From assembly GCF_000949865.1 (NCBI RefSeq), contig NZ_JWJH01000013.1, forward strand, positions 62,001 to 126,000: 64,000 bases of DNA, written 5' to 3'. The notes under the pieces are model-generated. The model worked only from the letters and a program-made list of their open reading frames with translations, had not been told where the DNA came from and did no database searches. This document shows positions 1 to 10,230 of this stretch, piece after piece. Numbering within the stretch: the first letter of the stretch is position 1; every line of letters starts with the position of its first letter. The position numbers and the translations under genes were made by a program. This DNA comes from Rhizobium nepotum 39/7. GTDB lineage: Bacteria > Pseudomonadota > Alphaproteobacteria > Rhizobiales > Rhizobiaceae.

Positions 1-236
1 CCCGCGGCATCGATATCGGCGCCCATGCGGAAATCCTCAAAATGATCGAAAAACTCTGTACCGAGGGTATGTCGCTTGTGGTCATCTCATCCGAACTGGA
101 AGAACTGACTGCCGTTGCCCACCGCGTCGTCGTGCTGTCGGACCGCCGCCATGTCGGCGAATTGAAGGGTAGCGATGTAACCGCCGACAACATCATGCGG
201 GCGATTGCGGATGCTGCCCGCACGGAGGCGGCGTGA
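1..236 (+). CDS. sugar ABC transporter ATP-binding protein, C-terminal end (partial)
   Basis: The open frame enters from the left edge (first full codon at base 3) and stops with TGA at 234-236. The visible 77 residues are the end of the second nucleotide-binding domain of an RbsA/MglA/YtfR-type protein: a TRGIDIGA-like segment after Walker B, then the VISSELEEL segment and the VVVLSDRR stretch with a final basic residue. Such proteins carry two fused ATPase domains and energise CUT2-family sugar uptake at the inner membrane. The stop overlaps the next gene's start (TGATG), so it is the head of one operon with the two permeases that follow. The order ATPase, permease, permease matches ytfR-ytfT-yjfF of the galactofuranose importer; the substrate here is inference. 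Everything upstream, including both Walker motifs, lies outside the window. Confidence 0.85.
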   Translation, partial: RGIDIGAHAEILKMIEKLCTEGMSLVVISSELEELTAVAHRVVVLSDRRHVGELKGSDVTADNIMRAIADAARTEAA

Positions 237-1279
237 TGGTGGGTGTGACACGACGGCTGAAAAGGCTTGCTCCCCAGCTTGCGGCACTTTTCGTCATTCT
301 GGCAGCGATTACAATCATTTCGCCCGGTTTCCTCCATGTTTCGTTCCAGAACGGCAGGCTTTACGGCAGTCTGGTGGATATTCTCGTGCGCGCAGCACCC
401 GTGGCACTGCTGACCATCGGCATGACGCTGGTGATCGCAACCAAGGGCATCGATCTGTCGATCGGCGCGGTGATCGCCATCTGCGGCGCGGTGGCGGCAA
501 CGCTCATCAGCAACGGCCATTCCATACCCACTGTCATCGCCATCTCGCTTGCTGTCGGCATCGCCTGTGGTCTGTGGAACGGGGTGCTGGTCGCCCTTCT
601 CGATATTCAGCCGATCATCGCCACGCTGATCCTGATGGTGGCAGGACGCGGTATCGCCCAGCTCATCACGGAAGGCGTCATCCTCACCTTTAACGATGAC
701 GGCTTCTCCGCCATCGGCTCCGGCTCCTTTGCAGGCATTCCCCTGCCCGTCATCATCTGGGTGGCGGTGGCTCTGCTGATCGGCGCTTTGGTGCGCAAAA
801 GTGCGCTCGGCTTTCTGATCGAGGCCACCGGCATCAATCGCCGCGCGGCAGCGCTTGCCGGGGTGCGGGCGCGCTTCTTGCTGTTTTTCGTCTACGCCGT
901 TTCCGGTCTCTGCGCGGCAATCGCCGGCATGATCGTGACCGCGGATATTCGCGGCGCGGATGCCAACAATGCCGGGCTGTGGCTGGAACTGGACGCCATA
1001 TTGGCGGTGGTGATCGGCGGCACATCGCTGAATGGCGGCCGTTTCTCCATCACCGCCTCCCTGATCGGCGCGCTCATCATCCAGACCATCAATACCGGCA
1101 TTCTGGTCTCCGGTTTCCCGCCGGAATTCAACCTCATCATCAAGGCGGGCATCATCATGGTGGTACTGACGCTACAATCGCCAGCTATCATGGCGGTTCT
1201 GGGCTTCGTCAGAACGCGCAAGCCGCATGCAAAACCGGCCGCCACAAACGGGATGACCAAGGAAGGAACCGCGCGATGA
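236..1279 (+). CDS. ytfT: sugar ABC transporter permease, YtfT-like (CUT2/AraH-RbsC family)
   Basis: A polytopic inner-membrane protein of 347 residues with about eight to ten hydrophobic segments and the BPD_transp_2 signatures: GMTLVIATKGIDLSIG near residues 60-80 and LDAILAVVIGGTSLNGGRFS near residues 250-270. It forms the sugar channel of a CUT2 ABC importer. The ATG at 236 shares its A with the preceding TGA; a GTG at 233 in the same frame is possible but less likely. The end overlaps the next permease by four bases (ATGA), so translation is coupled. Pairing with a second non-identical permease is the arrangement of YtfT/YjfF, which imports galactofuranose in E. coli; in this organism the substrate could be another pentose or hexose. 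Confidence 0.8.
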   Translation: MVGVTRRLKRLAPQLAALFVILAAITIISPGFLHVSFQNGRLYGSLVDILVRAAPVALLTIGMTLVIATKGIDLSIGAVIAICGAVAATLISNGHSIPTVIAISLAVGIACGLWNGVLVALLDIQPIIATLILMVAGRGIAQLITEGVILTFNDDGFSAIGSGSFAGIPLPVIIWVAVALLIGALVRKSALGFLIEATGINRRAAALAGVRARFLLFFVYAVSGLCAAIAGMIVTADIRGADANNAGLWLELDAILAVVIGGTSLNGGRFSITASLIGALIIQTINTGILVSGFPPEFNLIIKAGIIMVVLTLQSPAIMAVLGFVRTRKPHAKPAATNGMTKEGTAR

Positions 1280-2256
1280 TCCACAGCCGCAATCTGCCGT
1301 TCCTCACCACACTGACGATTTTCGTAATCGCCTATCTCCTTTGCGTGCTGCAATATCCGGCGATCCTGTCGACACGGGTGATCGGTAATCTTCTGACCGA
1401 CAACGCCTTTCTCGGCATAGCCGCCGTGGGCATGACCTTCGTCATCCTGTCGGGTGGCATCGATCTGTCCATCGGCTCGGTCATTGCCTTCACCAGCGTC
1501 TTCGTGGCGGTGATGGTCGGCACCTATAATATTCACCCGCTGCTGGCCTTCGCCATCGTGCTTGTGGTTTCGACGCTGTTCGGCTGCCTGATGGGGGCGA
1601 TGATCCGCTTCCTGTCGATCCCGCCTTTCGTGGTGACGCTGGCGGGCATGTTCCTGGCGCGCGGCGCCGCCTATCTGATCTCCACGCAATCCGTGCCGAT
1701 TTCTCACCCATTCATCGATGCGATACAGGGCTTTTATTACCGCTTTCCCGGCGGCGGCAGGCTGACCGCACTTGCCATGGTCATGCTTGTTGTTTTCGCA
1801 GCCGGCATGCTGATCGCCAGCCGAACCCGCTTCGGCGCCAATATCTATGCGCTTGGCGGCAACCCGCAATCGGCGGAGCTGATGGGCGTGCCGATCGGGA
1901 CAACGACAATCGGCATCTACGCGCTTTCGGGCTTCCTTTCGGGCCTCGCCGGCATCGTCTACACGCTCTACACCTCCTCCGGTTATTCGCTGGCGACAGT
2001 GGGCGTGGAGTTGGACGCCATCGCGGCCGTCGTCATCGGCGGCACGCTTCTGACAGGCGGCACAGGGCTGGTGGCGGGAACCTTAATCGGCCTTTTGATT
2101 CAGGGCCTGATCCAGACCTACATCGTTTTCGACGGAACGCTTTCCTCCTGGTGGACGAAAATCGTTATAGGCGTGCTGCTTTTCGTCTTCATCGTGTTGC
2201 AGCGCGCAATCATCTGGTATTCAAACAGGAGACTGGCCGGACCACATCCGGCATAA
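1276..2256 (+). CDS. yjfF: sugar ABC transporter permease, YjfF-like
   Basis: Second permease of the same CUT2 importer, 326 residues. It carries the paired family motifs GMTFVILSGGIDLSIGSVIAF near residue 55 and VGVELDAIAAVVIGGTLLTGG near residue 240, with hydrophobic helices throughout. The ATG at 1276 overlaps the upstream stop by four bases; a longer in-frame opening reaching back to 979 lies inside the first permease gene and is not the start. The protein resembles its neighbour in fold but not closely in sequence, as expected for a heterodimeric channel. A GntR-type gene follows after 18 bases and may be co-transcribed. Confidence 0.8.
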   Translation: MIHSRNLPFLTTLTIFVIAYLLCVLQYPAILSTRVIGNLLTDNAFLGIAAVGMTFVILSGGIDLSIGSVIAFTSVFVAVMVGTYNIHPLLAFAIVLVVSTLFGCLMGAMIRFLSIPPFVVTLAGMFLARGAAYLISTQSVPISHPFIDAIQGFYYRFPGGGRLTALAMVMLVVFAAGMLIASRTRFGANIYALGGNPQSAELMGVPIGTTTIGIYALSGFLSGLAGIVYTLYTSSGYSLATVGVELDAIAAVVIGGTLLTGGTGLVAGTLIGLLIQGLIQTYIVFDGTLSSWWTKIVIGVLLFVFIVLQRAIIWYSNRRLAGPHPA

Positions 2257-2274
2257 CCGTAAACGGAGGCTTTA

Positions 2275-3009
2275 TTGGGGTTGCTCGAAACGACGATAAG
2301 CGGACGAAAACGCCGAAACAGCCACGCGCATGTGGTGTCCGAACTCGGCAGCGCCATCGTCTCGGGCAAGATTGCGGAAGGTTCCCTGCTACCCAATGAT
2401 GCCGAGCTTTCTTTGCGTTTCGGGGTTTCGCGCACCGTGCTGCGCGAGACGATGAAGACACTGGCGGCCAAGCGGTTGGTTGAACCCAAGGCCAAGGTCG
2501 GCACCCGCGTTCTCGACCGTTCGAGCTGGAATTTCTTCGACCCGGATGTGCTGGGCTGGCGCTGCGAAGCCGGAATAGACCAGGAATTCGTCACGCATCT
2601 GGCGGAAATCCGCCTCGCGCTCGAGCCGGCAGCGGCTGCCGCAGCCGCCTTGCAGGCCTCGAATGACGATATCGTTTCCCTTTACGTCATCGTCGCCAAG
2701 TTCGACAATCCGCAGCATACGCCGGAAACCATCGCCAAGGTCGACCTCGAATTCCACCTTGCCGTAGCGCATATGTCCGGCAACCCGTTCATGCGTTCGG
2801 CGAGCGGCCTTATCGAAGCAGCACTCGCCATCTCCTTCCAGCTTTCGTCCCCGGCCTCGTCGCCTGGAACGATCGCCGAGATCGCCGCCAACCATCTGCG
2901 CATCGTGCACGCCATCGCCGCACGTGATGCCGATGCCGCCGTCAAGGCCATGCGCCATGTGATCGAAGTCGGCAAGGACCGGACGTGGAAGGCAATCAAG
3001 ACTCCCTGA
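2275..3009 (+). CDS. GntR-family transcriptional regulator, FCD (FadR) subfamily
   Basis: A 244-residue DNA-binding regulator. The winged helix-turn-helix covers about residues 15-80 (AELSLRFGVSRTVLRETMKTLAAK is the recognition region) and an FCD ligand-binding domain about residues 95-230. Candidate metal ligands of the FCD fold are visible in DLEFHLAVAHMSGN and in the later HLRIVHAI and MRHVIE stretches. The start is TTG at 2275, chosen because GGAGG stands at 2265-2269 with a five-base spacer and no better start is near. It sits directly after the sugar permeases and most likely represses that operon in response to a sugar or sugar acid. A strong terminator follows at 3050. Confidence 0.85.
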   Translation: MGLLETTISGRKRRNSHAHVVSELGSAIVSGKIAEGSLLPNDAELSLRFGVSRTVLRETMKTLAAKRLVEPKAKVGTRVLDRSSWNFFDPDVLGWRCEAGIDQEFVTHLAEIRLALEPAAAAAAALQASNDDIVSLYVIVAKFDNPQHTPETIAKVDLEFHLAVAHMSGNPFMRSASGLIEAALAISFQLSSPASSPGTIAEIAANHLRIVHAIAARDADAAVKAMRHVIEVGKDRTWKAIKTP

Positions 3010-3049
3010 AGGTGAAAAGATAAAGATCTCTCCTTTCGCCATAAGTTCA

Positions 3050-3076
3050 GGCCCGCACGAATGCGGGCCCTTTTCT
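3050..3076 (+). terminator. rho-independent terminator after the GntR gene
   Basis: GGCCCGCA at 3050-3057 pairs with TGCGGGCC at 3062-3069 around a CGAA tetraloop, and a TTTT run follows. It ends the plus-strand sugar-importer operon and lies in the convergent gap before the MFS gene. Confidence 0.85.
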
Positions 3077-3089
3077 CTCGGCAAGCATC

Positions 3090-4307
3090 TTACCCCTGCG
3101 ACGCCTCGACCTGCGGCACCACGCCACGGCGCGACGCCATGAGCGATGCGCCGAGGAGCGCTGCGATCGCCACGAAGACGAAGACCATGGTTGCGCCATG
3201 AAGGTCGATCAGCAACCCGCCCAGAATCGCACCGCTGGAAATGGCGATCTGGAAGGTGGTGAGCAACAACGCGCCGGCGCTTTCGGCCTCGTCAGAGGCA
3301 ACCCTCGTGATGAAGCTCTGCACGCTGACCGGAAGTGCGCCGAAGGCGAAACCCCATGAAGCGATGGCAACGCCCGCAACGACGGGAGATGCACCCGCAA
3401 TCACCAGAACAGAAGCGGATGCGGCAATCAGCGTAGCGGCGAATGTCACCGCCCATGCCGTGTTTTTCTCGGCGAGGAAACCGCCGAAGAGATTGCCGAA
3501 GAAACCGCCGATACCGTAGACCAGAAGAACAAGCGAGATTGCCTCGACGCCAAGCTGCGGCACGTTTTCCAGAAACGGACGGACATAGGTGAAACCAGCA
3601 AAGTGCCCTGCGACGATCAGCAGCGTCGTCAGAAGACCGATCCTGACCTGTGGGCGCTGCAACAGCCGGAACATGGTGGAAAGACCGGGCGCACCGGCAG
3701 GCGGCAGCGAAGGAATGGTCAGCAATTGCACGAGAAGTGCGAGGACGCCGAGCACGCCGGCAACGACGAAGGCCGACCGCCAGCCGAGAGTAGCCCCAAG
3801 CCACGCTCCGACAGGTGCCGCGCAGACGGTGGCGACCGAAACGCCGGTGAGGATGATGGCCATGGCGCGCGGCATCTTATCGAGCGGCACGAGCCTCAAC
3901 GCCAGCGCCGCCGACATGGCCCAGAAACCGCCAAGGCCGATGCCGAGCAGAACGCGCGATGCGAACAACATGAAAAGACCGTTGGCAAAGGCGGCAAGAG
4001 CACTGGAGATGATCAGCAACGTAGTCAGACCGAGCAGGGTCCAGCGGCGATCGATACTGCGCGTGCCGATGACAACGCCGGGACCGGCAACTGCTGCGAC
4101 TAGCGCAGTAACGGTGATGGATTGCCCGGCAAGACCGGAGCTGATGGAAAGATCGGCCGACAACGGCGTCAGAAGGCTGACCGGCAGAAATTCCGCCGTT
4201 ACCAACCCGAAGACGCCGAGCGAAAGCGAAACCACAGCGGCCCACTTCGCATCCGGTTCCTTGGTGCGCGGCACATATTCAAGTTCGTTGATTGTCCGGT
4301 TGTTCAC
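3090..4307 (-). CDS. MFS transporter, DHA1 (AraJ/sugar-drug efflux) type
   Basis: A 405-residue integral membrane protein with about 12 hydrophobic helices. It shows the DHA1 pattern LGVFGLVTAEFLPVSLLTPL in helix 1 and the loop motif region RSIDRRWTLLG between helices 2 and 3, then ASRVLLGIGLGGFWAMS. Members usually export drugs, sugars or amino acids by proton antiport. The chosen start is GTG at 4307 because AGGAG lies six bases upstream; an in-frame opening runs back to 4397 but has no ribosome site and adds a non-family tail. It is divergent from an AraC/cupin regulator, the usual layout for a locally controlled exporter. The substrate cannot be read from sequence. Confidence 0.85.
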   Translation of the reverse strand: MNNRTINELEYVPRTKEPDAKWAAVVSLSLGVFGLVTAEFLPVSLLTPLSADLSISSGLAGQSITVTALVAAVAGPGVVIGTRSIDRRWTLLGLTTLLIISSALAAFANGLFMLFASRVLLGIGLGGFWAMSAALALRLVPLDKMPRAMAIILTGVSVATVCAAPVGAWLGATLGWRSAFVVAGVLGVLALLVQLLTIPSLPPAGAPGLSTMFRLLQRPQVRIGLLTTLLIVAGHFAGFTYVRPFLENVPQLGVEAISLVLLVYGIGGFFGNLFGGFLAEKNTAWAVTFAATLIAASASVLVIAGASPVVAGVAIASWGFAFGALPVSVQSFITRVASDEAESAGALLLTTFQIAISSGAILGGLLIDLHGATMVFVFVAIAALLGASLMASRRGVVPQVEASQG

Positions 4308-4488
4308 GAAAATCTCCTGATGCGCATTCTGGGAATGCACCCTGAAACGGAATGACAAAGCGACGAATCTGGTGGGAGCCCGGTTCGTCACCTCCAAATC
4401 GATACCTGCAAGCTACGCGTGACAGGCCGGCGTTTCCATGCTAGAAAATCCATATTCCTTAACTAAACGTCCGAATTTGCGAGATGCC

Positions 4489-5427
4489 ATGAACGATGCC
4501 CTGACGGAAATGCTGCGCGGTTTGCGGCTTGACGGCGTGGAATACGGCCGCTGCCGCATGGCGACACCCTGGGCCACGGCCTTTCCCGAACAGGAGGCGG
4601 CGCGGTTTCATTTCATCGGCGTCGGACAGGCGAAACTGCGCAAACCTTCCGGGGAATGGCTGACGCTGACATGCGGCGATGCGGTGCTTCTGCCCCGCGG
4701 TCATGCCCATGTGCTGGGAAGCGGCGAGGATGTGACGCCTGCCCTTTTCGACCGGTTTGGCAAGAAGGAAGTGTGTCAGGGTATTTTCGACATGGAATGT
4801 GCCGGTGCGGGCGGCGACACGTTGGCGTTTACCGCGTCCATGCGTTTCAACATGGATAATCTGCATCCGCTGTTGCAGCTGATGCCGGATGTGATGCTGA
4901 CCAGCGATCTGGCCAAAAGCGACCCGGCCATTCCGCATCTGCTGGAGGCCATGGCCCGCGAGGTGGAACTGAACCGCGTTGGTGCTGGCGGCATTCTGGC
5001 ACGGCTTGCAGATGTGCTGACGGCAACGCTGATCCGCACCTGGGTAGAATATGGCTGTGGCGATTCCAGCGGCTGGCTTGCCGCCGTGCGCAATCCCGAA
5101 CTCGGGCGGGTGCTGGCTGCAATCCATCTTACCCCCGAGAAAGACTGGAGCGTGGAGGAGCTTGCCTCCCTGATGGGTGCATCCCGCTCGAGTTTCGCGG
5201 AACGTTTCACCCGTGTGGTGGGCGAAAGCCCTGCCCGTTATGTGGTGCGCATTCGCATGCATCAGGCACGGCTGTGGCTGCGCGAGGGTATGCGCGTGAC
5301 GCTGGCGGCGGAAAAACTCGGCTATGATTCCGAAGCCTCCTTCAGCCGCGCCTTCAAACGCGTGATCGGCGCTCCGCCCAGCCAGTTCCGCAAGAGGGAG
5401 ATGGCCGGGCTGGAGGATGCGGCATAG
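4489..5427 (+). CDS. AraC-family transcriptional regulator with N-terminal cupin
   Basis: A 312-residue regulator. An AraC-type cupin (Cupin_6) covers about residues 1-185 (GDAVLLPRGHAHVLGSG) and two AraC helix-turn-helix motifs the last 100 residues (WSVEELASLMGASRSSFAERFTR, then LAAEKLGYDSEASFSRAFKR). The start at 4489 is preferred because the family typically begins with a DALTEMLRGLRLDG-like segment; an in-frame ATG at 4438 would add 17 residues and cannot be excluded. It diverges from the MFS gene and probably controls it. The ligand is unknown. Confidence 0.85.
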   Translation: MNDALTEMLRGLRLDGVEYGRCRMATPWATAFPEQEAARFHFIGVGQAKLRKPSGEWLTLTCGDAVLLPRGHAHVLGSGEDVTPALFDRFGKKEVCQGIFDMECAGAGGDTLAFTASMRFNMDNLHPLLQLMPDVMLTSDLAKSDPAIPHLLEAMAREVELNRVGAGGILARLADVLTATLIRTWVEYGCGDSSGWLAAVRNPELGRVLAAIHLTPEKDWSVEELASLMGASRSSFAERFTRVVGESPARYVVRIRMHQARLWLREGMRVTLAAEKLGYDSEASFSRAFKRVIGAPPSQFRKREMAGLEDAA

Positions 5428-5440
5428 GAGGGAATGTCTC

Positions 5441-8400
5441 TCAGTGGAAATTGCGTGAAATGACCTTTATCCGCTCCACCTCATCGTCATCATGAACAGC
5501 AGGCGGCGGATGTTTTTTCATGTCACGACGGTCTTCCGGCGGAACCCCGTGGCGGAAATCGTCGCCACGTCCATGCGGCAGGGGAAAGGCGCGGTTTCGC
5601 TCGCCGACACTTGCCAGCGCCTCTGACAGATCGGTCAACCGGTGGGCGACCAGATGCACCACCTCGCCTTCCCGCTGGATCTTGCCGTAAATACCGACCA
5701 TGCCGGCGGACAACACCACGCGGCGGTATTTTTCAAAGGTCTTGACCCACAGGACCGCATTGGCAATGCCCGTCTCATCCTCGATCGTCATGAAAATCAC
5801 GCCCTTTGCCGAGCCGGGACGCTGGCGCACCAGCACCAGACCCGCCGTTTCCAGCCATGTGCCATCACGAGCGCGCACCGCCTCCGCGCAGGTCAGGATA
5901 CGACGGCGGGAAAGATCGCGTCGCAGGAAGGACATGGGGTGTTCGCGCAGGGTCAGTCCCACATGGCCGTAATCCTGCACCACCTCGCCGCCATCCGTCA
6001 TGGGGCGCAGCGCGACGGAAGGCTCGTCGAGTTCGGCCACAGTGGCATTTTCCCGGCTGGCGGCAGCGGCAAAAAGCGGCAGCGGCTCATCCCGTAACGC
6101 CTTGATGGCCCACAATGCCTCTCGTCTGGAAAGCGAGAGCGAGGGCAGAAAAGCATCGGCTTCGGCGAGACACACCAGCGCTGAGGCCGGAACGCCCGCC
6201 CTTCGCCAGAGATCATCCACGGAGACGAAATCGCGATCCTGCCGGGAATTGACGATATCGGCGGTATGCTTATTGGATAGCCCTTGCACCATGCACATGC
6301 CGAGCCGCACGGCAAAACGCTCGTCGCCCTTGTCATCTTTTTTGCCCGTGGGTTCCAGCGTGCAATCGAAGCGGCTTTTGTTGATGCAGACCGGGCGCAC
6401 CTCCACGCCATGATCACGCGCATCGCGCACGATCTGCGCCGGGGCGTAAAAACCCATGGGCTGCGAATTGAGAAGTGCCACGCAGAAAATATCGGGGTGA
6501 TGGCACTTCAGCCATGAAGAGGCATAAGCGATCAGCGCGAAGGAGGCCGCATGGCTTTCGGGAAAACCATAGCTGCCGAAACCTTCCAGCTGCTTGAAGA
6601 TACGCTCGGCGAATTCTTGCTCATAACCGCGCTCCACCATGCCATCGATCAGATCCTGCCTGAATTTGGAGATGGTACCGACATTCTTGAAGGTGGCCAT
6701 GGCCCGGCGCAATTGATCCGCCTTGCCGGGTGAAAACCCGGCGCATTCGATGGCGACGCGCATGGCCTGTTCCTGAAACAGCGGCACGCCCAGCGTTTTG
6801 CCCAGCACGCCTCTCAGTTCTTCTTTCGGGTAATGCTCATCCTCTTTTTTATCACGGCGGCGTAGATAGGGGTGGACCATATCGCCCTGAATGGGGCCGG
6901 GGCGAACGATGGCGACCTGAATGACGAGATCGTAGAATTTTGCAGGTCTCAGGCGTGGCAGCATCGACATCTGCGCCCGGCTTTCGATCTGGAACGTACC
7001 CAGTGTGTCGGCCTTTTGAATCATCAAATAAGTGGGGTCGTCATCCGGCGGCACAGTAGCTAGATCGTATTTCACTCCCGTCCGCGCCTCCAGCATATTG
7101 AAACCGCGTTTCATGCAGGAGAGCATACCGAGCGCCAGGCAATCCATCTTCATGAATTTGACGATATCGATATCGTCCTTGTCCCATTCGATGATCTGCC
7201 GGTCTTCCATGGCGGCGGGTTCGATCGGCACCAGCTCGTCCAGCCGGTCGTGGGTTAGGACGAAGCCGCCCGGATGCTGGCTGTGGTGGCGCGGCGTGCC
7301 GACAAGCTGGTTGGCCAGCTCGAAGGCGAGCTTCAGGCGGCGATCCTCCATATTGAGGTTCAGTTCCTTTACCTGCTTTTCATCCACCCCCTCGCTCCAG
7401 CGCCAGACCTGCGAGGACAGAAGTTTGGTCAAATCTTCCGGCAGGCCCAGAACCTTGCCGACATCGCGCAACGCCCCGCGTCCCCGATAACGGGTAACGA
7501 CAGAACAGAGCGCTGCCTTGTCATGGCCATAGGTATTATAGACCCACTGGATGACCTCCTCGCGCCGCTGATGTTCGAAATCCACGTCGATATCCGGCGG
7601 TTCGCGCCGTTCTTCCGACACGAAACGTTCGAACAGAAGATCGACCGTCATGGGATCGATGGCGGTGATGCCGAGCACGTAACACACCACCGAATTGGCG
7701 GCCGAGCCGCGACCCTGACAGAGAATATCCTCCCCGCGCGCAAATTGGACGATGGCGTTCACCGTCAAAAAATAGGGTGCATATTCCAGCCTACCGATCA
7801 GCCCCAGTTCGTGATGCAGGGCTTTCTCGACCTTTTCCGGCAGGCCATGCGGATAACGCCCCGGCGCCGCCTCCCAGACCAGCTTTTCCAGCGCCTGCTG
7901 CGCCGTCAGCCCCGGTTGGGTGCGCTCTTCGGGATATTGATAGACCAGTTCCTTCAGCGAAAAGGTGCAGCGTCTGGTGATTTCGAGGCTGCGGGCCAGC
8001 GCTTCCGGGTAGCGGGCAAACAACCGGTGCATCTCCTGTGGCGGTTTCATATAGCGGTCGGCATGCCGCTCGCGCCGGAAACCCGCCTCGTCGATGGTGC
8101 AATTGTGCCGGATGCAGGTAACGACATCCTGCAGCATGCGCCGCTCCGGCACATGAAACAGCACGTCATTGGTGACCACCGTCGGCACATCAGCGGCTTC
8201 AGCCATGTTCGACAATTCGAAAAGCCGCATCTGGTCATTGGGGCGTCGGCGCAGGCTGAGCGCCATATAGGCACGATCCGCAAAAGCCGCCCTCAATCGG
8301 CGCAGGCGCAGGGCGCAGATGTCGTCCGCAAGATCGGCGAGCAGCACCACGATCAGGCCTTCGCCATAGGTGACAAGATCATCCCATGTCAGCCGGCACT

Positions 8401-8716
8401 TGCCCTTGCCGCCCCTTTTCTTGCCAACAGAAAGCAACCGGCAAAGCCGCCCGTAAGCCGGGCGATCCATGGGGTAGACCAGCACGGAAAGATCATCATC
8501 CAGATCGAGCCGGCAACCGATGACGAGCCGGATGCCGTGATTGCTCGCCGCCTCGTAAGCACGGGGAATGGCCGCAAGGCTGTTGCGATCCACGATGCCC
8601 AGCGCCTCGATGCCGAGATTTTTTGCCTGTTCGAACAGTTCGTCGCAGGAGCTGGCACCGCGCAGGAAGGAGAAATGCGTGGTCACCTGAAGTTCGGCAT
8701 AACGAGGCGTGCTCAT
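5441..8716 (-). CDS. dnaE2: error-prone DNA polymerase DnaE2 (ImuC)
   Basis: A C-family polymerase of 1091 residues, close to the usual DnaE2 length and shorter than replicative DnaE. The PHP domain begins at residue 5 ([18 protein letters not shown]), the palm carries PDIDVDFE near residue 375 with its two catalytic aspartates, a third acidic region is [11 protein letters not shown], and an OB-fold region lies near the C-terminus. Known role: with ImuA and ImuB it carries out damage-induced mutagenic translesion synthesis in bacteria lacking UmuDC. Its ATG overlaps the imuB stop by four bases, so the three genes form one operon controlled from the SOS box at 10948. Confidence 0.97.
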   Translation of the reverse strand: MSTPRYAELQVTTHFSFLRGASSCDELFEQAKNLGIEALGIVDRNSLAAIPRAYEAASNHGIRLVIGCRLDLDDDLSVLVYPMDRPAYGRLCRLLSVGKKRGGKGKCRLTWDDLVTYGEGLIVVLLADLADDICALRLRRLRAAFADRAYMALSLRRRPNDQMRLFELSNMAEAADVPTVVTNDVLFHVPERRMLQDVVTCIRHNCTIDEAGFRRERHADRYMKPPQEMHRLFARYPEALARSLEITRRCTFSLKELVYQYPEERTQPGLTAQQALEKLVWEAAPGRYPHGLPEKVEKALHHELGLIGRLEYAPYFLTVNAIVQFARGEDILCQGRGSAANSVVCYVLGITAIDPMTVDLLFERFVSEERREPPDIDVDFEHQRREEVIQWVYNTYGHDKAALCSVVTRYRGRGALRDVGKVLGLPEDLTKLLSSQVWRWSEGVDEKQVKELNLNMEDRRLKLAFELANQLVGTPRHHSQHPGGFVLTHDRLDELVPIEPAAMEDRQIIEWDKDDIDIVKFMKMDCLALGMLSCMKRGFNMLEARTGVKYDLATVPPDDDPTYLMIQKADTLGTFQIESRAQMSMLPRLRPAKFYDLVIQVAIVRPGPIQGDMVHPYLRRRDKKEDEHYPKEELRGVLGKTLGVPLFQEQAMRVAIECAGFSPGKADQLRRAMATFKNVGTISKFRQDLIDGMVERGYEQEFAERIFKQLEGFGSYGFPESHAASFALIAYASSWLKCHHPDIFCVALLNSQPMGFYAPAQIVRDARDHGVEVRPVCINKSRFDCTLEPTGKKDDKGDERFAVRLGMCMVQGLSNKHTADIVNSRQDRDFVSVDDLWRRAGVPASALVCLAEADAFLPSLSLSRREALWAIKALRDEPLPLFAAAASRENATVAELDEPSVALRPMTDGGEVVQDYGHVGLTLREHPMSFLRRDLSRRRILTCAEAVRARDGTWLETAGLVLVRQRPGSAKGVIFMTIEDETGIANAVLWVKTFEKYRRVVLSAGMVGIYGKIQREGEVVHLVAHRLTDLSEALASVGERNRAFPLPHGRGDDFRHGVPPEDRRDMKKHPPPAVHDDDEVERIKVISRNFH

Positions 8717-10230
8717 GCAAACACTCCGTGGATGAACCAGCCCTGGGAGCCGGTTTCCGCATGTTCCCCGTCACCGGAGCGGAAAATCCAGAAGCGTTCG
8801 CCGCTTTCATTTTCCACCGTGAAATAATCGCGCACGGCGGCCTTTTCCCGGTCTCGCTTCCACCACTCACCGAAAACCCGTTCCGGCCCGTCGGCGCGGC
8901 GGACATTATGGCGCACGCCTTTCCAGATGAAATAACGTGGCGGATGGTCCGGTAAAAGCGCCAGCGTCTCTATGGGTTCCGGCCTTGCGAAAAGCCGCAC
9001 CGGACGTGGCCAATGACCGGGCCAGCCGAGCATATCCTCTGATGCCTGCGCTGCAACGCGGGCAACGGAACGCTCTGGCACGTCGCTTGCCACCGCCGCG
9101 TAACGATAGACCCTGTGGCCACGATTGAGGATGACATCGACCGTATCGGCAACCTCAGCACGGTCTTCATCCAGAAGCGAGGAACGCGCCTGCGCGGCCA
9201 CAAGCGGCTCCGCATGGGTGGCGCTCAGCACCATCATCTCGATGCCGAAACCGGGATCGATGGTATCGATACGGTCGGTCAGGAGCCGGACCAGTTGTTT
9301 GACATCGCGCACCGGTCTGGAGGTGCCTGCCCGTATCGCCTGCAAGCCGCTATCCACCCGGTGCAGCACCAGATCGACACGGCGGGCGCCGAGGCCGCGC
9401 ATTTCCAGTGCTGTGCAAAGCTCCGCAACCAGCTTTTGCGTATAGCGGGCAATCGTCTCGGCCGCCGCGATCGGTTCGGGAAAAGCACGGCGCACCTCCA
9501 CCAGTTCGGCGATGCGCACCGGCTCGATGGGCTCGCCAGCCTCGCCGAAAGCCTGCGCCAGACGCCTGACCACTTCCGGGCCGAAACGTAGGGTAAGCGG
9601 CGCGCGCGGAGCCTCGGCAAGCTCACCGATGGTGCGAAAACCCAGCACCTTCAACCCCGAAACCGTGCGCTCCTCCAGCCGCAGTGCCGCCAGCGGCAAA
9701 GCGCTGATCACCGCCCGCTGGCCACCCGGCGGCACGATGTTGATTTCTTCACGGCCGAAACGGGCGAGCGCATGGGCGGCACCCCAGCTATCGGCAATGG
9801 CGGCACGGGCGGCGAAACCTGCGGCATGCAGGCGGTTGACCATGCCGCTCAGCATCAACGTTTCATTGCCGTGCAGATGATCGGCACCAGCCGTGTCCAG
9901 CACCAGCCCGTCCGGCGGATCGGCGGCGACGATGGGGGCATAGATACGCAGGAAATGAAAGGCGAGCTGTTGCAGAGCACGGGCATCCGCCGCCGCATCA
10001 AGATTTTCGACGACGAGACCCGGCACCAGCGCCTGCGCCTTGCTGACGGGTGTGCCGGGCCGGATGCCTGCCGCCCTTGCAGCCTTGTCGAGCGCCAGCA
10101 CCAGACGGCGGCTGCCCTGACGGCCGATCATGACCAGCGGCTTTTCAACCGGCGGCGCGTTCTGCCCCGAAAGACGCCGGTAGCGATCCGTCGGCCATGT
10201 CGGCAGGTAAAGCGAGACGACCCTTTGCAT
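8713..10230 (-). CDS. imuB: ImuB, Y-family polymerase-like protein
   Basis: A 505-residue member of the Y-family lineage that acts as an adaptor rather than an active polymerase in characterised systems, linking DnaE2 to the sliding clamp. The N-terminal [17 protein letters not shown] segment is the family hallmark and fixes the start at ATG 10230; a longer in-frame opening to 10395 lies inside imuA. The expected palm region reads [13 protein letters not shown], so a full set of catalytic acids is not evident. The gene starts 86 bases before imuA ends and overlaps dnaE2 by four bases. Confidence 0.95.
   Translation of the reverse strand: MQRVVSLYLPTWPTDRYRRLSGQNAPPVEKPLVMIGRQGSRRLVLALDKAARAAGIRPGTPVSKAQALVPGLVVENLDAAADARALQQLAFHFLRIYAPIVAADPPDGLVLDTAGADHLHGNETLMLSGMVNRLHAAGFAARAAIADSWGAAHALARFGREEINIVPPGGQRAVISALPLAALRLEERTVSGLKVLGFRTIGELAEAPRAPLTLRFGPEVVRRLAQAFGEAGEPIEPVRIAELVEVRRAFPEPIAAAETIARYTQKLVAELCTALEMRGLGARRVDLVLHRVDSGLQAIRAGTSRPVRDVKQLVRLLTDRIDTIDPGFGIEMMVLSATHAEPLVAAQARSSLLDEDRAEVADTVDVILNRGHRVYRYAAVASDVPERSVARVAAQASEDMLGWPGHWPRPVRLFARPEPIETLALLPDHPPRYFIWKGVRHNVRRADGPERVFGEWWKRDREKAAVRDYFTVENESGERFWIFRSGDGEHAETGSQGWFIHGVFA

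Noticed and set aside
7274-8827. 517-residue plus-strand open frame
   Set aside because: Antisense to dnaE2; no recognisable motif or ribosome site.
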